Shown here one piece after another: positions 19,601 through 27,593 of a stretch of DNA of 27,593 nucleotides; position 1 is the stretch's first letter, and the number at the start of each line of letters is the position of its first letter. Source of the stretch: Catenaria anguillulae PL171 (taxonomy: Eukaryota; Blastocladiomycota; Blastocladiomycetes; Blastocladiales; Catenariaceae). Below the pieces are notes generated by a model, which saw nothing but the letters and a program-made list of their open reading frames with translations, ran no database searches and had not been told where the DNA came from. The position numbers and the translations under genes were made by a program. The stretch covers positions 1-27,593 of the forward strand of contig MCFL01000310.1 in NCBI GenBank assembly GCA_002102555.1, written 5' to 3'.

Positions 19601-21812
19601 GGTTGGCGTGCGGGATGCGTTGGCGGCACAGGTGCAATTGATGGTATCCAATGTGTCTAACGGCCAGCTGGCCGCGCAACTTCGGCAGTTTGAGCGTGAG
19701 GGTGGTTCGGCGGCCGTGGCTGCAGGCAAGGTTGTGATGCGGTTTGCGGTGGTGGATGTTGCGACCAAGCAAATGGTGCAAGCGCAGGCATTGGCAAACG
19801 TCAATACGCGTCTGCTCGATGCGTTGGCGGGGACTGCGGAAAAGTCGGTGGCCAGTTTGGCAAAGGATGCGGTTCACGGCGACGGCGTTGACGGCGTTAC
19901 GGGCATGTTCAAGCGGTCAGTCTTGGGTACCGCCTCGACAACGTCAACACCATCATCTTCAAGCACCGCAACGTCGTCTTCCTCAACCACCGTGTTCGGC
20001 TACACCTGGCCACCCCGGGGTTTTTCAAGCCCGCGTGACGCCATCATTGACACCCAGCTTGTTTCGGTCCCGAAGCAAGTCATGTCGCCCGCGGTTCCCA
20101 CAGGCGCCGCCCTCGTCGCCCTGCACCTCGTCTCCATTTCCGTCACTGTTGCCCTGTGGGGTTTCCTGGTCCTCTCTCCTACGGGCAACAATACAAACAT
20201 TGTGCGAGCCAGCTCGCGGATTTGGCTAACGTGGTTTGCCCTGGGGGTTTGCCTGGTGCACTTGTGGATGGTGACGGCGGCGCTGCCTCCAACCGACACA
20301 GTGTGCCGTGCACAAGTGGGCATGGGTGCGATTTCCGTGGCCATGTTGACTGGCGCTGTGGTGTTCAAGGCAGCACAGTTGTGGGTCGTGTGCGAGAATC
20401 CGATCCTGGTCAAGTCTGTGTTGGGTGGTGGCACAGGCGGAGCAAGCTCTCCGCCGGCGTACCGCGGGTCATTGCCCGGATCGCTGAATGGGGCCGAGCA
20501 GGATCACGGCGCAGCGGCAAACGATTCAAGGGGCAAGGCGTCCATGCTGGGGTTGAGCTGGATCGGGTCTGGGCTTGCAATTCCCATCTCGTTGTGGTTC
20601 TTGACAAACCTGATTCTCATCTCAACATGGCTCTCATCTGCCTCGCCGCTCATTTCGGCAAGGGTCAGTTACTCGTCCGTTGACGGGTCCTACTGGCACT
20701 GCACGCTGCAACCAGCTCTGACGCGGCCCCCGGCCGCCTGGCTCTACTACTTGCTGCACACCATCTTGCTGCTCTTTACACTCGCGCTCCTGACACGCGT
20801 GCGGGCCCACGGCGCCACCTCGTCCCCTTCACAAGAACCACGGATTGTCGCGTTTGTCACGGTCAACTTGATTGCCGCCTTTTGCATCACAGGCGCCGTC
20901 ATGCTCGTGTCCGGCGGCCTGGGTGTCGTGACGCAATATCTGCTGGCTGCATTTGCCATGCTGCTGGCCCTTGGTGTGTCCACGGCAGGCGTGTTGGGCT
21001 TCAAGGCGCACTTGGTCGTTCAAGCAAACAAGCATCGTGGGCTGTTCGAGTATGCAACCGCCGCCGCCGCCGCCGCCGCAACTGCTGGCCATGCAGCCAA
21101 TGATTACCAACTAGCTGCCGTCAAGCGCGCACTCAACAATGTGGCGGCCGCCGCCGGGGGCGCTGGTGGTGCCATGGCGAGGCCCACACATTTACCGCTG
21201 GCATCGGCCGACGACGAATCCATCCTGTGCGTGCTGGACCAATCGTCGATTCTGGCCGCGTCGCTGGTCCCGATTCGCTTGCTGCCGCCAACGTCCAGGC
21301 TGCTCTCAACTCTGCTGTGCCCGTCGCCGTGGCGCGTTGCGTTTGTGGAAATCGCAAAGGAGTATCGATACATGAGCGTGGCCGTGGGCAATGAGCCCGC
21401 GCGTTTCTTTGGGTTGCCATGCACTGTGGAAAACGTGGACGAGGCGTGTTGCGTGCTTGCTCTCAAGTTCAAGAGCGGGACCAGGATGCAAGTGCAGGCC
21501 AGAGACAAGGCCAACTTGAAGGAATGGGTCAGGGTTATTGAGGGGGCCAATGCCGTCGTAGTGTCAGGAACGGTGGGATCGCCCATGGCGGGATCAACAT
21601 CAGCACGAGGCAGAAAGCAGAGTGCGAGAGGTGTGGGAACACCATTGGCCAGTGCAGAGTATTACTCGCCCGTGTCGTCGTCGAGGGAAAGCGTGGATCG
21701 GGCCCCACAGTTGCCGGCGTTGCCTCCGAGCCGCAGTGGCGGCGCTAATCGCAGTGCTGCGTCGTCCCAGCAGGCGTCCAGGAGAGCGTCATTGAATGGA
21801 TCGTTACCGTGA
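16671..21812 (+). CDS. Giant cell-surface receptor: beta-helix, EGF-like, class C-like 7TM, cytosolic PH-like domain
   Basis: Four exons, 16671-16752, 16850-17272, 17346-17570 and 17647-21812, all in consistent phase, give 1631 residues. Residues 1-27 are a signal peptide ending QLAVAQ. A long Ser/Thr/Asn-rich region (about 28-670) reads as a right-handed beta-helix; at about 592-667 it has PMP-like repeats (NCLFSGNTAKYGGAIY, then RFTNNRAVLDGGALY). An EGF-like module follows at about 843-875 (CPQGCTRGTC, CACSPAWEGVAC), then a helical stretch and a Ser/Thr stalk. Seven membrane segments lie at about 1061-1369. The 7TM text resembles class C GPCRs (SSRIWLTWFALGVCLVHLWM; GAVVFKAAQLWVV). A Cys before TM3 (TVCRAQV) and one in the second outer loop (YWHCTLQ) fit the conserved disulfide. 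The cytosolic tail holds a PH-like module (about 1475-1547, ending KANLKEWVRVIEGA), then a Ser-rich end. The 21-base GCC run near 21060 codes Ala. It probably couples sensing of a surface ligand to G-protein signalling; the ligand is unknown. Confidence 0.84.
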
Positions 21813-22016
21813 CGCCGTCGTTGCTGTAACTCGCAATGAGCATCGTTGCACTTGAGTTTATTGACGTTGTTCCTGCAAACCGCGTCTTTTCCGACTTGAC
21901 CTCATTCGCAACAATACACTATTTTTCCTCGCCAATCGGAGGTAAACTGAACTTGCATGATAAAAAAGAGAGAATACTTACAATATCAACACACACTCGC
22001 CATGCTCTTGCACGGC

Positions 22017-22022
22017 AATAAA
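22017..22022 (+). terminator. Candidate poly(A) signal AATAAA of the receptor gene
   Basis: AATAAA lies about 205 bases after the receptor stop codon and only about 40 bases from the 3' end of the convergent peroxidase coding region, so the two transcripts may overlap. Confidence 0.4.
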
Positions 22023-22063
22023 CTCGTCAATAGCCAGAGCTTGCTTCACACGCGCCATGGGTC

Positions 22064-22824
22064 TTAGGCCGACTTGGACAAGGCCGCCTCGATATCCTTT
22101 GCCATGTCCTCGGGCTTGGTCGTCGGCGCATACCGCTCGACCACCTGACCGTCACGGCCGACAAGGAACTTTGAAAAGTTCCACTTGATGGCCGACAAGC
22201 CAAGGAAGCCCGTCTTTTGGTCCTTGAGCCACTTCCACACGGGGTGCGTGTTGTCGCCGTTGACGTCGACCTTGGCCATGATCTGTTCAAGAAAACAACG
22301 TCGGATTCAATGGTCTGTCCATTGGAGAAAGAAAAGAAAAATAGACGTACGGGGAACGACACTCCATAGTTCAACCTGCAGAAACTGGTAATTTCCTCCT
22401 CGGTGCCGGGCTCTTGGCTGCCAAACTGGTTGCAAGGGAACCCAATAATCACGAGGCCTTGGTCCTTGTACTGCTGGTACACCTTCTCGAGACCGTCGTA
22501 CTGGGGCGTAAATCCGCACTTTGAGGCGACATTGACAATGAGCACCACTTTACCCTTGAAGTCGGCAAAGTTGACCTGGTTTTGCTTGGCGTCGAGCGCA
22601 GACAGCGAGTAGAAGTCGGTGGTGGCAGTCATGGTTGCTGGAGAGCAAGCAGAAGTTGCAGGCGTAAGCAATGGGGATTGCGGGTTGGGTTGCAAGGAGG
22701 CCGTGGCGAGGGCAGCGCGGGACGGGCGCGAGATGAGGTGCAGGTAGGTGCCGGCGCCAAGGGCGACAAGGGTGATGGCGAGGGTTGTGAGGTGGAGTGC
22801 CGAGGGCGCCGCCAAGGAGAGCAT
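22064..22824 (-). CDS. Glutathione/thioredoxin-dependent peroxidase (Hyr1/GPX3-like), two candidate starts
   Basis: Reduces hydroperoxides; fungal members use thioredoxin and can act as redox sensors. Exons 22824-22351 and 22282-22064 flank a 68-nt intron (GTACGT...GAACAG, phase 0). Counted from the internal ATG at 22632 the protein is 166 residues, the normal family size. Peroxidatic Cys39 sits in [14 protein letters not shown], Cys67 in FPCNQFG, and the resolving Cys85 in [12 protein letters not shown]. All three are offset by +3 from yeast Hyr1 Cys36/64/82 as I remember them. [13 protein letters not shown] is the conserved Trp-Asn motif. The upstream in-frame ATG at 22824 adds 64 residues with a hydrophobic segment ([20 protein letters not shown]) and basic residues, which looks like a membrane anchor or mitochondrial/ER targeting signal. 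Both starts have ACCATG contexts, so one gene may make a targeted and a cytosolic form. It is a Cys, not a Sec, enzyme. Confidence 0.92.
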
Positions 22825-22949
22825 GGTTGTCGCTTTGATCGAAGCGCTTGTATGCGAGTGCAAGAGAGAAGAACGAGAGAGGCGAACCTGGAAGATGTTG
22901 AGTGGGTGGGGGGTTGATGTTATCAAGACAACAAGTGCATAGCAAGATG

Positions 22950-23790
22950 AGTGAGTGTGCGGACCGAGTGAAGGAGTGGGGATTGGTCACGGGCGGCATC
23001 GCACCTTTATAGCGTTTGCCCACCACCATCAGGACTTGTGGGGGCGAGACACGGCTGTGAGCGGGATGAGCGCGGCCGGAAGCATCGGAAACGCGAAGCA
23101 TGAGATCTGCTTGCTGACTGCTGGGTCCCTTCCTCGACTTGGACTGGAACGGTGACGTCGACGTTGCAAAGTGCCTTGCGCTTGCGCCGGTGGCTCCCAC
23201 CACAGTCACAGCCTCGGGGGCCACGGGCCGTGTCAGCAAAAAAGTCAAAGGCAAAATCGCTGGCGTTGGCGTGGGAGTTGGCGTCGTCCTCGCCGACAGA
23301 TGGCGCTTCGGGAGAATCGGAAGTGTCTTCTGGAACTGGTGCACACCGACCAAGCGTGAGACATTTCTTAGTCAGGCGGGATGGCTTTGGAACGCGATCG
23401 ATCGCGATCGCCGCCCTCGAGCTGCCCACTGTGGACACGCCCGCGAGGAGGAAGGCCGGCCCGCCGAGATTTCCGGCAAGAGGACAGGATACGGTGAAAG
23501 AGAAATGAGGTGTACCAGCGGCGCAAGCACGGGCGTTGACATCATCGCCGTTCCCGTCCCCGTTGCTGGCAACTTGACACGACCCATGTCGCAGCCGAAA
23601 CCGACGGCGGCCATCATGGTCGGGCGGCAAGTCAGCGGGCGCGAATAGTGGGTCAGCATGGTCAAGCAAGAGCACGAATAGAGAATGTGTTGCTCGTAGT
23701 GAAAGAAGATGCCGCTGGTGATGTCGGCTCAAGCTATGACATCCGAGGTGATCGCAAGTAAACACCCCACTCCTGACTCGTCACGGCCTG
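22950..23790 (-). other. Unresolved stretch, possibly a small minus-strand gene
   Basis: About 840 bases between the peroxidase and the SET-fusion gene. The minus strand has overlapping open frames of 250-270 codons in two frames with gene-like composition. Examples are AGNLGGPAFLLAGVSTVG and IDRVPKPSRLTKKCLTLGRC in one frame, and ASARHFATSTSPFQSKSRKG in the other, which has a mitochondrial-presequence look. An inverted palindromic run (GCGATCGATCGCGATCGC) lies near 23393-23410. I could not assemble a splice-consistent protein or recognise a domain. The proximal part must also include the peroxidase promoter. Confidence 0.25.
23005..23011 (-). promoter_or_regulatory. TATA box (TATAAAG) of the peroxidase gene
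   Basis: The minus strand reads TATAAAG 181-187 bases upstream of the ATG at 22824, the same heptamer as in front of three other genes. This favours transcripts long enough to include the upstream start. Confidence 0.65.
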
Positions 23791-23967
23791 ACTGCCGAGT
23801 GGCAGCACCTTCAGCTGGTAGGACTTCCATCCATTGGAAGGATGTGAGCGTGTGGAGATTGGAGATGTATGTACAATGATCCCAAACACGCCCATAAAGC
23901 CATGGCAATGAGAATGAATTGGGACAAAAATGCGAGTGAGGGGAAAATAATTATGTACAGGGATACG

Positions 23968-23995
23968 ACACACACACACACACAAACACACACAC
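23968..23995. repeat. (CA)n microsatellite
   Basis: An alternating AC tract of about 28 bases with one interruption, just beyond the 3' end of the SET-fusion gene. It would lie in that gene's 3' UTR or flank. Confidence 0.85.
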
Positions 23996-24010
23996 CGCTT
24001 CACGACGAGT

Positions 24011-26340
24011 TCAATCCTCCTTGGCATACTCTGGATCCACGACCGACGCAACAGGCAGCCCAGCGCGCGACCGAAGAATCTTCTTTTGAATGTGCGGCCA
24101 GAACGCCCCCACGCCATATCTGTCCACGACCTCGTTGCGCTGCCAATCGTTGCCATGAACATGGCCCCTGCACGTCTTTGCCCCACAGTTGCACTTGAAG
24201 ATGGGCCGAGGCTCGGAATCGGCCGTCGCGTAATCAAACGTCAATTCTTCTCCCTGGGCAATATCGCGACGGGCAACCATCGTGTCATACCCAGTGTACA
24301 CGAGATTGGCGTCGCAGTTGTGGTTGGTGAAATAGCTCGCGTCTTCATCGTACAAGGGCGGGGCAATCCAAATATCGTCTTCTGCTTGCTCGCCCATGTG
24401 GTTGACAAACTTGATGCGCCACTCGGGCATGCGCTTGATCTCCTTTTCGTGCCGAAGATAGGTCTCAATGGGGCCCTTGAACAAGACCTCGCCCTTCTTG
24501 ATGTCGGACCCGGCAAACTGGCCGCGACCGGCCGTCGGCGACTTTTTCGCAAGGACCTTGGGCGACATCCAGTAATCGTTGCCATGGTACCAATAATCCA
24601 CACTGGCTCCACCGGCCTGCGTAACGGGCTGCGGGTCAAACCGGCCACGCGCCACAGTCGACCCAATGGTCCGCTTGGCGCCAAGCTCCTCGTACATCAA
24701 CCCAAGCACCTCCTCTGGTGACGTGGCCTTGTCGGCTCCATACGACGTGTACTCTGCACTAGCATACCTGCGGTTCGGATACACGCGCAAAGTGAAATGG
24801 CCATCGGCCAACGTGGCCGACACCACGAGCGACACGGCCATGGGCGCTTCCTCGTCCTCGGTGAGCGGCTTGATCTCCTTGTCGTCTGCCGAGTAGTCAT
24901 CCATGGCAAGCACTTGGGCGTGTGAAAGCTCAAGCCCTCGACGCACCGCCGCGAGCAAATCGTCTTCTTCCCAAACGGCCGTCTTGGAGCAATCAAAGTA
25001 TTCGCGCAAGTAGGTCACGCCCAAGGTGGATTCGCCGCTCATGGCTTGGGCATGGACCGACGGTGCATACGTCGTCGGCTTGCTCTTGGCGTCACCCGAA
25101 GTCGCCACGAGCGCCTGAATCCGCTGTCGGACTTGCTTGGGCAGGGCATACATGCGCAGGTGCGACTCGCCGTCGTAATGGTCCAAGTCCTCGTCCCCAT
25201 CAAACACACGCCGGCCAATCAATGTGTCGACATAGGTGGGTGCCGTTGCCAGCGGCGACAGGTGCAGGTCAGAGTGCGTTGCGAGTGCAAACAAGAAGGA
25301 CGTGGACAGCGACGGGACTTGCTCCAGACCAACGTGCACGTGCTTGAAGGTGGCCGCGAGCGCAGGGAGTAGAGTGGCGGGCAAGGTGGCGTCCGAGGCA
25401 GGCAGCGACACGGTCAGGACGCCGCCGGGGGCAAGCTGGGCGTTGGCGGCCGCCAAGGTTGTGGGCGTAAGCGGCGTGGCCAAGTGGTCAATGAGAATCA
25501 CATCAAACTTGTTGTCGTTGCCGGTGTTGGCGGCTGCCGCTGCAGACAGGTAGGCAGGCACCGATTCGTGCAAGGCATTGACGCGGTCGAGCTCGTCCGT
25601 CACATCGTCATAGTGGAACTTGCCGGGCAGGCGGTGAGAGTGGTTGTGCGCATGCGAGTGCAGGTCAAAGTACTCATCGAGCACGGCGGCCGATTTCGGG
25701 TTGTCCGACGCCGACACGCCAGAGACCCATTGGACGTGGGTCAGGGTAAAGTGGCGCAGCGACTCGGCAATGAGCGGCGGGCCGAGCGGGCCCAGAATGA
25801 GGACTCGGCGGGGCGACGGGTCTGGTGATACATTGCATAGAGTCCATCAGATTGCGTGCGACAAGCAATCATGATGAGAATAATGGACATATACGTACGG
25901 GTCAGCAACGTCGGATGCACCATCGACTCTGACCACACACGCTCATCTGCCGGACACAGCCGCGGCACGCCCTCCCACACAAGACACTTGTCCTGGCCCG
26001 TTCCCTTGGCGCGTGAAGCCTTGGACCCCTTGGACGCCAGCACGCCGGTCGCGCCCTGGCCAGCAACGACCACGGGCTTGCTCCCGACTTGCTGCTGCTG
26101 CAGCAATCCGCCGGGCAGGTTGAACGACACGCTCACAAAACCGAAATGATGCAGGGCCAGAGCGGCCAGAGTGGGCAGCAGTACAAACTGGAGCCACGAG
26201 CGCGGCATGATGTCGGGCAGGTACGATGAGAGCGATTTGGCGCGCGAGCGGCCGGCAACGGAAGCGCGATGGGCTTTGGCAGCGGCGAGCGGGGACGTGG
26301 ACGTGGACGTGGACCGGTTGGTGGTGGCGTCTTTGGACAT
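24011..26340 (-). CDS. Membrane-anchored fusion: spermidine-synthase-like, AdoMet-decarboxylase (SpeD)-like and SET domains
   Basis: Two exons, 26340-25899 and 25821-24011 (77-nt intron, GTACGT donor), give 750 residues. Residues about 47-72 form one membrane segment after a basic Ser/Thr-rich N-terminus. Residues about 150-370 read as a spermidine-synthase/methyltransferase Rossmann fold: SPRRVLILGPLGPPLIAESL in place of the GGGDG motif, then KFDVILIDHLATPLTP (about 252-267) and AQLAPGGVLTVS. Residues about 418-542 match the SpeD AdoMet-decarboxylase fold: YLREYFDCSKTAVWEEDDLL, LADGHFTLRVYPNRRYASAEY, then SPEEVLGLMYEELGAKR. The pyruvoyl-forming Ser (ESH in active enzymes) is Gly488 (DGH), and the Cys of the FTCG block is not kept. 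Residues about 573-705 are a SET domain (SPTAGRGQFAGSDIKKGEVL; NHNC at 647-650; ELTFDY at 673-678) with post-SET CNCGAKTC. The SET part looks catalytically competent and the two polyamine-enzyme folds do not. The likely role is a lysine methyltransferase with metabolite-sensing or structural N-terminal domains, possibly on a membrane. Confidence 0.83.
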
Positions 26341-26530
26341 TGTGGTGTGACGGAAATGTCGGGAAGGTGAGTGGTGGTGAGGAGCACACGCAGGCCAGCT
26401 GGGTGGGGTTGGTCGAGTGGAAGCGCGAAGGAGACAAGACGCTCGGTCAGTTCGGGGGGATATGGCAGCCTGTGTGGAAGGAGCTTGGCGGGACGCGTCG
26501 TGGGGGCGGCCAAGGAAGGAGAAGGCCGGG

Positions 26531-26537
26531 CTTTATA
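26531..26537 (-). promoter_or_regulatory. TATA box (TATAAAG) of the SET-fusion gene
   Basis: The minus strand reads TATAAAG 191-197 bases upstream of the ATG at 26340, the fourth occurrence of this heptamer before a gene in the window. It supports the chosen start and defines a 5' leader of roughly 160 bases. Confidence 0.65.
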
Positions 26538-27593
26538 GATGTTTATTCAATATTCTATTCAAGGTGCAGATCAACCAACATCACTGGCAGCAACCCCCTG
26601 GCATGTGCCTGTGCTATACGGAAGGCACTCATGGGCCTCGGCAGCTTCCGTCGGCGCATTGGTGTACTGCGGACGAGAATGTAAATAATTGATCCCTGTC
26701 CTCCAACCTCAGAACGCCAAACACGAGAGACACAAGAGAGGTGGCGGCGACGAATTGTGCCGGCGCCGCCAGAATGAAATGTGAGTGCTCTAGGGAGGCA
26801 ATACTGAGGGCCAAGGCCAAAAAAGAAAACAAGGTTGGTTTCCAGGTCACTTTTCTTCTCGCTTCATGAAATGGGCAATGTTTGCTGCACAAATGAGACA
26901 CAGTCCTCCTAAAGATTCCTCCAAGTGTCCATGAAGAAACGCGTCCGCAGGGCCTTCTCGGCTTCTCGGCTTCATGACAAGCCCTATTCCAACCAGCCTC
27001 GCACTTCTCTTGCATGAACTACCAATACATCCAGCCCCTTCGGGTGCTCAGTCGCGGATGCGACCCAACCGCCGCCCTCATTTCGCAAGGCTTGGAGTGA
27101 TATGTTGACTTTGCCGCCCATGACATTTCACTCTGTTCGACTCCATGCACACTTCCCTTCGCACGCGCCTCACGCCATTCAAGTTCGCAGCTGCGCCGAT
27201 ACCCATCCCGAGCCACTTGCACCTCCACCGCCCGCTCATTCACTCATGATTCCATTGATGGCTCCGGAAAGAAGAAAGTAACGATTGGCTTTGGCATGCA
27301 CTGTTCGCGCGACTCGGGCACGTGGGCACCAGTAGCAAAATGAGAGCCCCCGTTTTGCGAGTTTGGTTGAGGAAAAGAAATTGCTCTATACACGGCAGAT
27401 CTTGACTCGGGTCCTGGATAGAGGTCATAGCCACTCATGATAGCCAAAGCCAACAGCCATTGGATGCTGATCAACGGCCATTTTCCACCCAGCCGAGCTC
27501 ACTCGACAGTCACCAACGGCGAGTGGTTGCAACTTGGTGTCTGGCTTCGAGAGACTTGGACACAATGGAAGCAATGCGAGATGAGATGAGAGG
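26538..27593. other. Right-end region without a recognised gene
   Basis: About 1050 bases beyond the SET-fusion promoter. Short open frames of 60-130 codons occur on both strands, but none has a recognisable motif, an ATG in good context or splice-consistent extension. It may hold the promoter or the edge of a gene outside the window. Confidence 0.5.

Noticed and set aside
24011-26340. Idea that the fusion protein is a bifunctional polyamine synthase
   Set aside because: Both polyamine-enzyme folds lack key residues (no pyruvoyl Ser, degenerate GGGDG), so catalysis of either step is unlikely. Only the SET domain looks active.
26629-27474. Short minus-strand open frames at the right edge
   Set aside because: None exceeds 130 codons, none has a motif or splice-consistent partner, and the region's composition looks intergenic.
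1-27593. tRNA genes, CRISPR arrays, transposons and virus-like elements
   Set aside because: I looked for GGTTCGAATCC-type T-loops, regularly spaced repeats, terminal repeats and transposase or reverse-transcriptase motifs, and saw none.

Overview
The window is eukaryotic nuclear DNA with compact genes. Introns are 66-101 nt with GT/AG ends and often a CTGAC/CTAAC-like branch site. At least four genes share a TATAAAG core promoter. The C-terminal half of a radial-spoke protein (CFAP251/WDR66) at the left edge means the organism makes motile cilia. Fungal-type genes (a Hyr1-like peroxidase, a fungal-type Fringe-like GT31 with an Apple domain, a metacaspase relative) and a decayed ankyrin-type gene point to a zoosporic fungus, most likely a blastocladiomycete such as Allomyces or Catenaria. 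The phylum is an inference.

Layout: 1-1530 (+) CFAP251 C-terminus; 2194-4841 (+) long-chain acyl-CoA synthetase in nine exons; 4842-6475 a long gap with nothing coding; 6476-7306 (+) an inactive metacaspase-like protein; 7770-8577 (-) a secreted Cys-rich protein; 9133-10150 (+) an ankyrin-type pseudogene; 10272-11513 (-) ARV1; 11891-14248 (+) a polytopic membrane protein of unknown function; 14398-16309 (-) a Fringe-like glycosyltransferase with a PAN/Apple tail; 16671-21812 (+) a giant beta-helix/EGF/7TM receptor with a cytosolic PH-like domain; 22064-22824 (-) a glutathione/thiol peroxidase with two candidate starts; about 22950-23790 an unresolved coding-like stretch; 24011-26340 (-) a membrane-anchored protein joining a spermidine-synthase-like fold, an AdoMet-decarboxylase-like fold and a SET domain; 26341-27593 the promoter of that gene and otherwise nothing recognised.

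The genes do not form a pathway or operon. Several act at membranes or the cell surface: ARV1 and acyl-CoA synthetase in lipid handling, the glycosyltransferase in the Golgi, and the receptor and secreted protein outside the cell.

The strongest candidates for something undescribed are three. One is the polyamine-enzyme-like/SET fusion, whose two N-terminal enzyme folds have both lost key catalytic residues. The second is the beta-helix/EGF/class C-like 7TM/PH receptor. The third is the metacaspase fold with Ala in place of its nucleophile and a Cys-rich tail. Exon structures were assembled by hand from splice signals, reading-phase agreement and family patterns; no alignment was run.
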